DNA of 64,000 bases, taken from assembly GCF_003346775.1 (NCBI RefSeq), contig NZ_CP031219.1, positions 930,001 to 994,000 of the forward strand, given 5' to 3'. The position numbers and the translations under genes are program-made. This document shows positions 45,323 to 53,554 of the stretch, piece by piece (the first letter of the stretch is position 1; the number at the start of each line of letters is the position of its first letter). The notes under the pieces were generated by a model, which saw only the letters and a program-made list of their open reading frames with translations, made no database searches and was not told the origin of the DNA. This DNA is from Malaciobacter mytili LMG 24559 (GTDB lineage: Bacteria; Campylobacterota; Campylobacteria; Campylobacterales; Arcobacteraceae).

Positions 45323-46003
45323 ATGCCAGGAAGAGTTTCAATATATAATGATATTTTATTTAAAAAAGATGCCAAAGAATTTATTAGAAATGATTTAATA
45401 CAAAAACTTAACTCAAATTATAATATTGCACCTACTATGCCAATACCAACACTTTTAAATGATGGTACATATTTATATACACATTTTGGATTTTTACCTT
45501 CTTGGGCTAGGGAAAAAAGTTCTATGAATATAAATGCTAGAAGTGAAAGTATTTTTGAAAAAATTACTTTTAGAGAGGCTTTTAAATTTAGAAGGTGTAT
45601 TATCCCTATAAATGGTTTCTTTGAATGGAAAAAAGAAGAAAAAATACCTTATTATGTAAGCTCATTAAAAAGTGATTATTTGGCATTGGCAGGAATTTGG
45701 GATGAGTGGTTTGATAAAAAATTAAATCAAAAAATTATTACAGTTGCATTAATTACTTGTGAGGCAAATGAGAAACTAGCACCAATTCATCATCGAATGC
45801 CAATAGTTTTAGAAAAAGAAGAGTTTTCTTTATGGTTAAATTCTTCAAATTTACAAGAGGTTATAAAACTTTTTAAAGTCTATAAAAGTGAAAATACAAA
45901 CATCTATGAAGTATCTACTAATGTAAATAAGGTTTTATATAATCAAAAAGATTGTATTAAAGAGATAAAAAAGAACACTATTGGACAACTTTCTCTTTTT
46001 TAA
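45323..46003 (+). CDS. SRAP (YedK/HMCES) domain protein lacking Cys2
   Basis: SRAP proteins bind abasic sites in single-stranded DNA through Cys2, which becomes the N-terminal residue after Met removal and forms a thiazolidine link. This 226-residue protein keeps the family pattern: NARSE at 71-75, GFFEW with Glu101, and IHHRMP with His156/157. But it begins MPGRV, so Cys2 is Pro. The start is fixed by AGGAGAC just upstream and an in-frame stop (TAA) at 45305. It may have lost crosslinking while keeping DNA binding, or use another chemistry. It overlaps the convergent kinase gene by 26 bases at the 3' ends. Confidence 0.85.
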   Translation: MPGRVSIYNDILFKKDAKEFIRNDLIQKLNSNYNIAPTMPIPTLLNDGTYLYTHFGFLPSWAREKSSMNINARSESIFEKITFREAFKFRRCIIPINGFFEWKKEEKIPYYVSSLKSDYLALAGIWDEWFDKKLNQKIITVALITCEANEKLAPIHHRMPIVLEKEEFSLWLNSSNLQEVIKLFKVYKSENTNIYEVSTNVNKVLYNQKDCIKEIKKNTIGQLSLF

Positions 46004-46742
46004 ACCAAAGTTTACAAAGAAGTTTATAAATAAGTTTGTATAAAGCTAGTTTTTTTAAATGTTCTTTTTCTAAATTTTTAAAGTATAAGTTTAAAAGATA
46101 TATTTGTTTCTTCTTTGATAGTTTAAACTCTACACAAAGAGAAGCTAAATCAAAAAATATATCATCAAGTCTTGCATATTCCCAATCAATAAATATAACT
46201 TTTTTTCTTTGAAAAATAATATTTTTGGGATTTAAATCATGATGACACAAACTTTCCCAAAAAGTGTATTTTTTTAGTTTTTTTATCTGCTTTTTTGCCT
46301 TTAAAATTTGTTTATTTGTTTTTTTATCTTTTAAAAAAAGTCTATAGTTCTCAAAAATATTTGCTAAATTTTTTAAATTGTAAGAGCTTTTTTTTATAGA
46401 AATTTGATGAAGCTTTTTAATACTTTTAATAAGTAGTTTTAAATCAGCTTTTTTTAGTTTTGTTTTATGTTTGCCTTTTATATATTTATAAATTAGATAA
46501 TTGTTCTTTTCAAAATAGTAAGGTTTTGCACTAATGTTTTTTAAAAAAGCTTTTTTTTGTATTTTATATTCAAGTTCTCTATTTAAATTATCTTTTGAAT
46601 TAAAAATTCTAAGTACATAGTTTTTTTTTGAAGTTTTTATTAAATAGTTTATATTATTATACCCTTGATTTTTTAGTAAAGAAAAACTTTTTATTTTTTT
46701 ATTTTGAAAAAAAGGAAGATTTTCTATTTCAATTATTTGCAT
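45978..46742 (-). CDS. Aminoglycoside phosphotransferase/choline kinase-fold kinase
   Basis: This 254-residue kinase has the catalytic loop HHDLNPKNIIF (H168, D169, N174) and the metal Asp in IDWEYA (D186), placing it with APH/ChoK/LicA and ThiK-type small-molecule kinases. It overlaps the PnuC-family transporter gene by 14 bases. Transporter plus kinase is a known trapping arrangement for vitamins, so the substrate may be thiamine (ThiK-like) or another PnuC substrate; choline is also possible. The N-terminal lobe is Lys-rich with a short glycine loop (LKNQGYNNINYLI). A full-length, ordinary fold is apparent. Confidence 0.75.
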   Translation of the reverse strand: MQIIEIENLPFFQNKKIKSFSLLKNQGYNNINYLIKTSKKNYVLRIFNSKDNLNRELEYKIQKKAFLKNISAKPYYFEKNNYLIYKYIKGKHKTKLKKADLKLLIKSIKKLHQISIKKSSYNLKNLANIFENYRLFLKDKKTNKQILKAKKQIKKLKKYTFWESLCHHDLNPKNIIFQRKKVIFIDWEYARLDDIFFDLASLCVEFKLSKKKQIYLLNLYFKNLEKEHLKKLALYKLIYKLLCKLWFKKEKVVQ

Positions 46743-47271
46743 AAACTTTTTTCCAGTTAATATAAGCTATAAAAGCTAAGATAGTATAAAAAATAAATAA
46801 TATAGAAGTTATATAAAAACCTTTATTTATATAAATATAAACTGAAATAGTATCAATTACTATCCAATATAACCAATTTTCAAGAATTTTTTTAGCTAAT
46901 AAAAAAGTGGAGAAAATCGCAAAAACAGTAGTAAAAGTATCCAAATAAGCGTATTGAGCTTGTGTATAATTATCCATTATATAACCTAAAATAATACTCA
47001 AAAAAGTAAGTATTAAAATAGAATTTAGATTTGTTTTTAATGAAAGCTTTGAAATTTCTAAATTCTTTTTTTCTATTAGTTTATTTGTATATTTCCAAGA
47101 ATACCAGCCATAAATAGACATAAGCAAATAGTATAAATTTAAAAAAGAATCCATTAAAAGAAGTGCATCATAAAATAAAATAGTATAAATTAAGGTACTG
47201 AAAAATCCCGCAACCCAGCACCAAATATTTTGTTTAATTGCTAAAAGTAGATATAAAATTGATAAAGTCAT
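46729..47271 (-). CDS. PnuC-family vitamin transporter (nicotinamide riboside or thiamine type)
   Basis: This membrane protein, 180 residues from the ATG at 47271, has the PnuC pattern: LAIKQNIWCWVAGF near 10-23, LMSIYGWYSWKY near 50-61 and about six or seven helices. Family members import vitamin precursors such as nicotinamide riboside or thiamine by facilitated diffusion, trapped by a kinase, which here is the overlapping downstream gene. The frame stays open upstream and encodes a family-like start (FWEAFAMTLS), so the real start may be the ATA at 47337 behind AAAGGA; see findings. I see no TPP or other riboswitch upstream. Confidence 0.8.
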   Translation of the reverse strand: MTLSILYLLLAIKQNIWCWVAGFFSTLIYTILFYDALLLMDSFLNLYYLLMSIYGWYSWKYTNKLIEKKNLEISKLSLKTNLNSILILTFLSIILGYIMDNYTQAQYAYLDTFTTVFAIFSTFLLAKKILENWLYWIVIDTISVYIYINKGFYITSILFIFYTILAFIAYINWKKVYANN

Positions 47272-47392
47272 AGCAAAAGCTTCCCAAAATGTTACTATTT
47301 TTAGTGAATCTAAAACTATATTTATAAAATTTTCTATACTTAATCCTTTTGTAAAAGTGGAAATATATCCAAACCTAGATAAAATTACATAG

Positions 47393-47420
47393 TTGTAAGT
47401 GCTATATTAGTACCTTACAA
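47393..47420. promoter_or_regulatory. Inverted repeat around an extended -10 box of the monooxygenase gene
   Basis: TTGTAAG (47393-47399) and CTTACAA (47414-47420) are exact complements 14 bases apart. Between them lies TGCTATATT, an extended -10. A protein bound here would cover the promoter. The half-sites resemble those of HxlR-type quinone/redox regulators, but the regulator gene is not nearby. Confidence 0.5.
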
Positions 47421-47445
47421 TTTTAAAATAATTTATAGGAAAAAA

Positions 47446-47724
47446 ATGAGCATAGTAAAGCAGACAGTTTATATTGCAAATCAATCAAAGCAGAATGATT
47501 TAAAAAAACTACTATTTACTCATCTTTTAAATATTAAAAAATTTAATGGATGTCTAAATTATGAAGTTTACGAAGCTGATGATGATGAACTAGAGTTTTT
47601 AGTTTATGAAGAGTGGGCTAGTGAAGAAGCAATTGCAAATTACAAACACAGTCAAGAGTATGAAAAATTTATGGGGTTAAAAAAGGTATTAGTAAGAAGA
47701 GAAGAAATCCTTCCAAGCTTTTAA
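47446..47724 (+). CDS. Antibiotic biosynthesis monooxygenase (ABM/YgiN-like)
   Basis: This 92-residue protein belongs to the dimeric ABM fold: KQTVYIANQSKQNDLKKLL, CLNYEVYEADDDELEFLVYEEWASEEAIANYKHSQEYEKF. Members act as cofactor-free quinol monooxygenases (YgiN) or haem-degrading enzymes; the haem-binding His cannot be judged here. A possible operator surrounds its -10. It precedes a repeat protein by 10 bases and may be cotranscribed. A role in quinone or electrophile stress is inferred. Confidence 0.8.
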   Translation: MSIVKQTVYIANQSKQNDLKKLLFTHLLNIKKFNGCLNYEVYEADDDELEFLVYEEWASEEAIANYKHSQEYEKFMGLKKVLVRREEILPSF

Positions 47725-47734
47725 AAGGAAAAAA

Positions 47735-48355
47735 TTGTTAGATAAAAAGCAACTACTACAAGAAATAGAAACTACATATAAAAATCATAAAAAAATAAAA
47801 GAGATATTAAAAGATTTTGAATATGGAATTAATTTAAATAATTGGGCTTACCAATTTACAAAAGAAGATTTTGGTAAAAATATAGAACTTTCAAGAAAAC
47901 TTTTTCATTTTACTTTATCAAATGCCTCAGAGTTTAGAGATTATATAGACTTTGCAAAGTATATTAGTAAAAATGATGGATTATCTGATAATGAATTAGC
48001 AAAAGAGGCATATAAATTGGCTCTAAGTAAAGTAACACTATTAAGAGATTTAAGAAATTTAGCAGATATTTTAGCTTTAAAAAAGGACTCTTTTTATGAT
48101 AAAGATATGGCTAAAGAAGTATATAAAGAAGCACTTTTGAAAACTACTTCACCTTATGATTATTTATGTATTGCAGAATCTTTATGTAATAAAGATATGT
48201 TAAATGATAAAGTTTGGGCAAAAGAAGTATATAAACTTGCAATAAAGGCTAGTTCTAATAGTGATGATTTAGAAGCAATTGCTCAATCTGTAGCTTTAGA
48301 AGAGAATTTAAATGATGAAGAGTGGTCAAATAAAATCTTTTCAATGAATATTTAA
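47735..48355 (+). CDS. Helical repeat protein with 36-residue units
   Basis: This 206-residue protein is made of tandem units of about 36 residues, with the pattern D-x3-AKEVYKxAL-x6-YDYLCIAESL-x6-LN; units start near 87, 124 and 160 with a degenerate one before. The pattern resembles TPR/Sel1-type helical repeats that bind other proteins. No catalytic motif or membrane helix is seen. The start is TTG behind AAAAGGA. It follows the ABM gene by 10 bases. Function unknown. Confidence 0.7.
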   Translation: MLDKKQLLQEIETTYKNHKKIKEILKDFEYGINLNNWAYQFTKEDFGKNIELSRKLFHFTLSNASEFRDYIDFAKYISKNDGLSDNELAKEAYKLALSKVTLLRDLRNLADILALKKDSFYDKDMAKEVYKEALLKTTSPYDYLCIAESLCNKDMLNDKVWAKEVYKLAIKASSNSDDLEAIAQSVALEENLNDEEWSNKIFSMNI

Positions 48356-48356
48356 A

Positions 48357-48851
48357 TTAAAAAGGATTTGTTTTCTCTATGATAATATCATCATGAGTTA
48401 CAAATCTATCACATCTTTTACCTTGTAGATTTTTACAAATATTTTCCCATTTTAAAGTATGTCCTGCATTTTCATTTGAAAAATCACCCAATAAAAACAT
48501 TATTGCATGGGCATATTCATGGGGTAAAGTATCTTCTATCATATATTCAAGATTTTCTTTAAATCTATTTTTATTTAGATATATTGCAACATCTTTTTTA
48601 TTGAAAATTGCCATTCCAAAAAGATTATTTTTCATTTTATCTGAGATTATAATAGGTATATTATATGTAATATTGTAGTTTTTGTAAGCTAGTGCTTTTA
48701 ACTCTCTTGTTTTTGCTTCAATTTTTTTTATTATTTTTTCATCTAAGGCAGAGTTGTTAAATTTATAATCTTTATACCATAAATAAATTAGAAAAAAAGC
48801 ACTAATTATAGTGATAAATAAAAAAATATTTGATATTTTTTTTATTTCCAC
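48357..48851 (-). CDS. Membrane-anchored SprT-like zinc metalloprotease
   Basis: This 164-residue protein has one N-terminal membrane helix (about 7-25) and a SprT-like domain with the zinc motif HEYAH (H111, E112, H115) and a third His in NAGHTLKWENIC (H131). The SprT fold in eukaryotes (Spartan) degrades DNA-protein crosslinks; bacterial members are poorly known. The anchor would place the domain on one side of the inner membrane. It starts 3 bases after the stop of the upstream J-domain gene, so the two form an operon. C139 and C147 may stabilise the C-terminus. Confidence 0.75.
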   Translation of the reverse strand: MEIKKISNIFLFITIISAFFLIYLWYKDYKFNNSALDEKIIKKIEAKTRELKALAYKNYNITYNIPIIISDKMKNNLFGMAIFNKKDVAIYLNKNRFKENLEYMIEDTLPHEYAHAIMFLLGDFSNENAGHTLKWENICKNLQGKRCDRFVTHDDIIIEKTNPF

Positions 48852-48854
48852 TTT

Positions 48855-49316
48855 TTAACCTACATATTTTAATAAAACATCTTTATAATGATTTAATTCT
48901 TGCATTAAGGTATCATCACTATTATTTATATCAGGATGATATTTTTTTGCAAGTTCTTTATATCTTTTTTTAACTTCTTCTTTAGTAGGATTATGTGTAA
49001 ATCCAAAAAACTCTTTTGCTTTTTCTACTTCATTAAAAGTGGGTTTTTGAGCAAATTGTTGGTTGAAACTATTAAAATCAAAATCTTTAAAATCAAAATT
49101 TGAATTTTGTCTAAAATCATTTTGAGTATAAGTAAATTTAAAACCATTTGACATTTTTTTTAGTTTTTTATAAACAAAAAAGTATCCCAATAAAAATATT
49201 GTTACTAATATTATTAAAAAAGTACCAAAGTTTGTAAAAATAAGATATAAAATAAATAGTAAAATACCAACTCTTAAAAGTTTATTGAAAATATAAATAA
49301 TTGTATTATTGTTCAT
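48855..49316 (-). CDS. Membrane-anchored J-domain (DnaJ-like) protein
   Basis: This 153-residue protein has two hydrophobic segments near 13-50 and a C-terminal J domain (about 97-152) with the HPD motif at 127-129 in KKYHPDINN. J proteins stimulate Hsp70 ATPase; here DnaK would be recruited to the membrane. The middle is Phe/Asn/Gln-rich (60-95), a flexible linker. It is upstream of the SprT-like protease gene with a 3-base gap, suggesting a joint role in handling membrane or exported substrates. This arrangement resembles the DjlA/TerB type only in general. Confidence 0.78.
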   Translation of the reverse strand: MNNNTIIYIFNKLLRVGILLFILYLIFTNFGTFLIILVTIFLLGYFFVYKKLKKMSNGFKFTYTQNDFRQNSNFDFKDFDFNSFNQQFAQKPTFNEVEKAKEFFGFTHNPTKEEVKKRYKELAKKYHPDINNSDDTLMQELNHYKDVLLKYVG

Positions 49317-49590
49317 AACTGTATTTGTATCCTTAATTTTAAATTTGTAATTATATTATAATCATATAAAATCTTTGTAAAATCTATAAATTATACAAAA
49401 AGAAAACTACAAAGCAATAAAAATAAATTATAATTTAATACTTTTCTTGGTTCATAAAAATATATAAAAAGTAGTGTTACAAATATACTCATTTAAAATA
49501 TTATACTAGTTATTTTATTGCTACTATTTTTTTATCATACGAATATCACATTTATTTTTTATCATTCTTTTTAAGTTCAAAGGAGAGAAT

Positions 49591-51282
49591 ATGGACATTA
49601 GTACACAAGCACTTTATGCTGCACTACCTATTTTTATTGCAGCTATATTATTAATTGGTCTTAGATTGCCTGCAAAAAAGGCTATGCCAGTTGTTTATGT
49701 TGCTACTGCTTTAGTGGCATTATTTGTTTGGGAAGTATCATTCAATAGAGTTTTAGCTTCTACAATTCAAGGTCTTCTTATAACAGTTGCAGTTTTATGG
49801 ATTATTTTTGGTGCGATTTTACTTTTAAATACACTAAAACATTCAGGTGCAATTGCTGTAATTAGACAAGGTTTTAATAATATTAGTCCAGATAGAAGGG
49901 TTCAAGTTATTATTATTGCTTGGTTATTTGGATCTTTTATTGAAGGGGCTTCTGGATTTGGAACTCCTGCTGCAATTGCTGCACCACTTCTTGTTGCAAT
50001 TGGTTTCCCTGCAATGGCTGCTGTTATGGTTGGTATGATGATTCAAAGTACACCTGTATCTTTTGGTGCTGTTGGAACACCAATTTTAATTGGAGTAAAT
50101 AAAGGTTTAGATAGTGAAGGTATTAGCTCTACACTTCAAACACTTGGTTCAAGTTGGGATGTTTATTTACAAATTATTACTTCAGAAGTTGCAATTGTTC
50201 ATGCTGTTACAGGAACAGTAATTCCTTTATTTATGGTTGTTATGCTAACAAGATTCTTTGGAAAAAATAAATCTTGGACAGAAGGTTTATCTATTTTACC
50301 ATTTGCAATTTTTGCAGGTCTTTCTTTTACAATTCCTTATGCACTAACAGGTATTTTCTTAGGTGCTGAATTCCCTTCTTTAATTGGAGCTTTAATTGGT
50401 CTTCCAATTGTTACTTTTGCTGCTAAAAAAGGTTTTTTAATTCCAAAATCAACTTGGGATTTTGCACCAAAAGAAGAGTGGCCAATTCACTGGGTAAGTA
50501 AGTTAGAAATTAAACTTGATGCAATGAGTGCAAAAGTTCCTATGTCTTTAACAAAAGCATGGATACCATATGTTTTAGTTGCTATTATTTTAGTTATTAC
50601 AAGAGTTAGTTCAGAAGCTAAAGCTTTTGTTTCTTCTTTAATAATTCCTTTTAAAAATATTTTAGGAGAAGGTCTAGGTTATACAATTGCTCCTTTATAT
50701 TTACCAGGTGGAATTTTAGTTTTTGTAGTTTTAGTAACTTTCTTTTTACATAAAATGGAATTTAAAGAGTTAAAAGAAGCTGTTAGTGAATCATCAAAAG
50801 TTATGTTAGGTGCAGGATTTGTACTTATTTTTACTATTCCACTTGTTAGAATTTTAATTAATTCAGGAGTAAATGCTTCTGGTTTTGATTCTATGCCTGT
50901 TGCAATGGCAAACTTTGTTGCTACATCAGTTGGAGATATTTATCCATTATTTGCACCAATGGTTGGGGCATTAGGGGCATTTATTGCTGGAAGTAATACT
51001 GTTTCAAATATGATGTTAAGTCAATTTCAGTTTGGTGTTGCAGAAGCTTTAACTATCTCTACAGCATTTATGGTAGCTTTACAAGCAGTTGGGGCAGCAG
51101 CTGGAAATATGATTGCAATTCACAATGTTGTTGCAGCATCAGCTACAGTTGGATTACTTGACCAAGAGGGTGAAACTTTAAGAAGAACTATTATTCCTAC
51201 AATTTACTATTGTTTAGTAGCAGGGATTTTAGGACTAATTGGAATGTATACTTTAGGATTAACTGACCCACTTATGAAATAA
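49591..51282 (+). CDS. L-lactate permease (LctP family)
   Basis: This 563-residue protein of the LctP family imports lactate (and perhaps glycolate) with protons. It has about 13-14 hydrophobic helices and the family segments [22 protein letters not shown] near 118-139, [23 protein letters not shown] and [20 protein letters not shown] near 470-489. AAAGGAGAG precedes the ATG. A hairpin follows. A lactate dehydrogenase operon, often linked, is not adjacent; a two-Cache membrane sensor lies next downstream. Confidence 0.9.
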   Translation: MDISTQALYAALPIFIAAILLIGLRLPAKKAMPVVYVATALVALFVWEVSFNRVLASTIQGLLITVAVLWIIFGAILLLNTLKHSGAIAVIRQGFNNISPDRRVQVIIIAWLFGSFIEGASGFGTPAAIAAPLLVAIGFPAMAAVMVGMMIQSTPVSFGAVGTPILIGVNKGLDSEGISSTLQTLGSSWDVYLQIITSEVAIVHAVTGTVIPLFMVVMLTRFFGKNKSWTEGLSILPFAIFAGLSFTIPYALTGIFLGAEFPSLIGALIGLPIVTFAAKKGFLIPKSTWDFAPKEEWPIHWVSKLEIKLDAMSAKVPMSLTKAWIPYVLVAIILVITRVSSEAKAFVSSLIIPFKNILGEGLGYTIAPLYLPGGILVFVVLVTFFLHKMEFKELKEAVSESSKVMLGAGFVLIFTIPLVRILINSGVNASGFDSMPVAMANFVATSVGDIYPLFAPMVGALGAFIAGSNTVSNMMLSQFQFGVAEALTISTAFMVALQAVGAAAGNMIAIHNVVAASATVGLLDQEGETLRRTIIPTIYYCLVAGILGLIGMYTLGLTDPLMK

Positions 51283-51301
51283 AAGAGGATATTCCTCTTT
51301 T
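51281..51301 (+). terminator. Hairpin after the lactate permease gene
   Basis: AAAAGAGGA and TCCTCTTTT form a 9-bp stem with the loop TAT, starting at the stop codon of the permease gene. It is A-rich before and only moderately T-rich after, so termination may be partial. Confidence 0.55.
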
Positions 51302-51360
51302 ATTTGACACATCTTATTTTTTGAAGTATACTTAAGTTATAAGGTCTTTAGGAGATTATT

Positions 51361-52530
51361 ATGACTGGTACAATAAATGTTTCAACAAAAACTAAAATTT
51401 TAGTTATTTCTATTTTTATTATTCTTTTTTTAGCAATTGTTACTTTAATTGGAACAATTATTGCCGTAAATTCTATAAATAAATCCAATATTGAAAATTA
51501 TAAAACTGATATTTACTTAAAAACACAAACAGAACTTCAAAATTATGTACAAGTAACTATTCAAACTATTGAATCTTTTTATCAAAGAACTTCAAAAGAA
51601 AAGATAAAACAAGAGGTTCAAGAACATCTAATAGAACAGATGGGATTACTTTTTTCAATTTTAGAAGAGACTTATAAAAATCATAAAAATACAATGAATA
51701 AACAGCAGTTAAAGCAGCATCTTTTAAAAACTATTAAAGCTTCAAAATATGGAGAAAATGGTTATTTTTGGGTAAATGATTTTAAAGGTATTATGCTAAT
51801 GCACCCCATACAAACTGAACTAAATAATAAAAATCTTATAAAAATGAAAGATGAAACAGGAAAAGAACTTTTTAAAGCTTTTATTCATGTGGCATCTACA
51901 AATAAAGAGGGCTTTGTTGATTATTTATGGCCAAAACCAGGCTTTGAAAAAGCTCAAGATAAAATCTCTTTTATAAAAGTTTTTAAGCCTTTCAATTGGA
52001 TTATTGGAACAGGTGATTATGTGGAAGATGTTACAAAAAAACTTCAAGATGAAGCTTTAAAAACAATTTCTCAAATTAAGTATGGAGAAAACGGTTACTT
52101 TTGGATAAATACAAGTGAACCAAGAATGGTAATGCATCCAATTTTTAAAGAACTTAATGGAAAAAATCTAAGTGAATTTAAAGATAAAGAAGGTCAAAAA
52201 ATCTTCTTAGAATTTGCAACTTTAGCAAATAAAAAAGAAGAGGGTGGTTTAGTTTTATATTCTTGGCCAAAGCCAGGAGAAGATGAACCTAAACCAAAAT
52301 TTTCATATGTTAAAAAGTTTGAGCCTTGGGATTGGATAGTTGGAACAGGTGCTTATATTGATGATGTGGAAACAAAGATAAAAAACATGGAAGAGAAATC
52401 TCAAAAAAGTTTACAAATTATTACAATTATAAGTGCAATAATTTTTGTAATTGTTCTTATTGTTTTATCTTTAATTACCCTTGCTTTATCCACTAGAAGA
52501 GATAATAAAAACTTTAATGATGAATACTAA
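51361..52530 (+). CDS. Membrane protein with tandem Cache domains and no output domain
   Basis: This 389-residue protein has membrane helices near 12-36 and 351-375, with a periplasmic region in between made of two related sCache_2 units, each with KYGENGYFW (near 129 and 240), a HP-x-elp segment (MHPIQTELNNKNL, MHPIFKELNGKNL) and KPF/EPWDWIVGTGDY/AY. The C-terminal cytoplasmic part is only about 14 residues (STRRDNKNFNDEY), so there is no kinase, GGDEF or chemotaxis domain. It may signal through a partner or control the permease it follows by 79 bases. Pyruvate, lactate or other small acids are typical sCache ligands. Confidence 0.82.
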   Translation: MTGTINVSTKTKILVISIFIILFLAIVTLIGTIIAVNSINKSNIENYKTDIYLKTQTELQNYVQVTIQTIESFYQRTSKEKIKQEVQEHLIEQMGLLFSILEETYKNHKNTMNKQQLKQHLLKTIKASKYGENGYFWVNDFKGIMLMHPIQTELNNKNLIKMKDETGKELFKAFIHVASTNKEGFVDYLWPKPGFEKAQDKISFIKVFKPFNWIIGTGDYVEDVTKKLQDEALKTISQIKYGENGYFWINTSEPRMVMHPIFKELNGKNLSEFKDKEGQKIFLEFATLANKKEEGGLVLYSWPKPGEDEPKPKFSYVKKFEPWDWIVGTGAYIDDVETKIKNMEEKSQKSLQIITIISAIIFVIVLIVLSLITLALSTRRDNKNFNDEY

Positions 52531-53150
52531 AAATAAATATTAGAAGTTAAATCTTTTATTTGTTTTAGCATTTTTAATGGTTCATTATATTGTATATTTA
52601 TAGGATAAATCTCTTTTTTATATTTTAAAAGAAGTGTTGGAAATACTCTTACTTTTAGTTTTCTTCTTAGATTTAAATCCTCTTCTAAAAGAGTTTGTGC
52701 TTTATTACTTTTTATTTTTTCTTCAAACTCTTCTTTAGGGATATTTAACTCTTGGGCTAAAGAAATTAAAGTTTCCCAATTTGAAGGATTTAAAGCTTTT
52801 TGATAATAAGCTTCTTGAATAGCTTCTATCATTTGCTCTTCTTTATTGTACTGTCTTGCAATTATTACAGCTTTGCAAGCTTCATAGGTTGAACGTCTAG
52901 GAGTACAAACTCTCCAAAAGTTATGATTAAATTTAGTACCTACTTCATTTTCTATTTGATACCAAATATTTTCAATCATTTCTTGCATATCTTTTGGCAT
53001 TGGTTCTTGTGTGTGTTTTGCTAATCCTCCAACAATATTTATAAACTTATAATCTTTATCTAAAGAGTTTTTAATTTCATTTAAAGTTGGTTTAAAAGCA
53101 TAACACCAAGAACACATAGGGTCATGGATATAATAAAGAGTATATTTCAC
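52527..53150 (-). CDS. DsbA/FrnE-family thiol oxidoreductase
   Basis: This 207-residue protein has a thioredoxin fold with the active site CSWC (C13, C16) in HDPMCSWCYAFKP, and a helical insert as in FrnE/DsbA-like proteins. There is no signal peptide, so it probably acts in the cytoplasm. The cis-Pro region reads VRVFPTLLL near 168-176. FrnE-type proteins act in disulfide exchange and redox stress. It overlaps the convergent Cache gene by 4 bases. No partner gene is evident. Confidence 0.8.
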   Translation of the reverse strand: MKYTLYYIHDPMCSWCYAFKPTLNEIKNSLDKDYKFINIVGGLAKHTQEPMPKDMQEMIENIWYQIENEVGTKFNHNFWRVCTPRRSTYEACKAVIIARQYNKEEQMIEAIQEAYYQKALNPSNWETLISLAQELNIPKEEFEEKIKSNKAQTLLEEDLNLRRKLKVRVFPTLLLKYKKEIYPINIQYNEPLKMLKQIKDLTSNIYF

Positions 53151-53278
53151 AGTTTACCTTTTAAGTTTTTTTTATAATAGCATCTTAAATAAAAAGTTAC
53201 TATATTATTACAAATTAACTTTTTATAATTAAAGAATAAATAAGTTATGATAAAACTAGATATGAATTTAGGAAAATT

Positions 53279-53545
53279 ATGGATAAAGAAGAGTTTGAAA
53301 AAGCAGTTGATATATTTGGTATTTTAACTAAAACTTCAAAAAAACAGTTAAAACAAAAGTATTTAAAGCTTTCAAAAAAATATCATCCAGATACGCCAAC
53401 TGGTAGTGAGCAAAAATTTCAAGAACTAAAAGATGCATATGATTTATTATTAAGTTATATGGAAAATTATAAATTTAGTTTTGAAGAAGAAGAGTTTAAA
53501 TCTCAATATCCTTCATTTACAAATTATAAAAACTGGAATATTTAG
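53279..53545 (+). CDS. Small J-domain protein
   Basis: This 88-residue protein is essentially a single J domain: FGILTKTSKKQLKQKYLKLSKKYHPDTPTGSEQKFQELKDAYDLLL, with HPD at 36-38. It has no membrane helix. Such small J proteins recruit DnaK to particular partners. It lies 9 bases before the ADP-ribosylglycohydrolase-like gene and may be cotranscribed with it, PsiE and the radical SAM gene. Confidence 0.82.
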   Translation: MDKEEFEKAVDIFGILTKTSKKQLKQKYLKLSKKYHPDTPTGSEQKFQELKDAYDLLLSYMENYKFSFEEEEFKSQYPSFTNYKNWNI

Positions 53546-53554
53546 GAGAAAAAA

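Noticed and set aside
47272-47445. TPP or other riboswitch upstream of the PnuC-family gene
   Set aside because: I looked for the conserved TPP segments on the minus strand and did not find them; the region is AT-rich with only the operator of the divergent gene.
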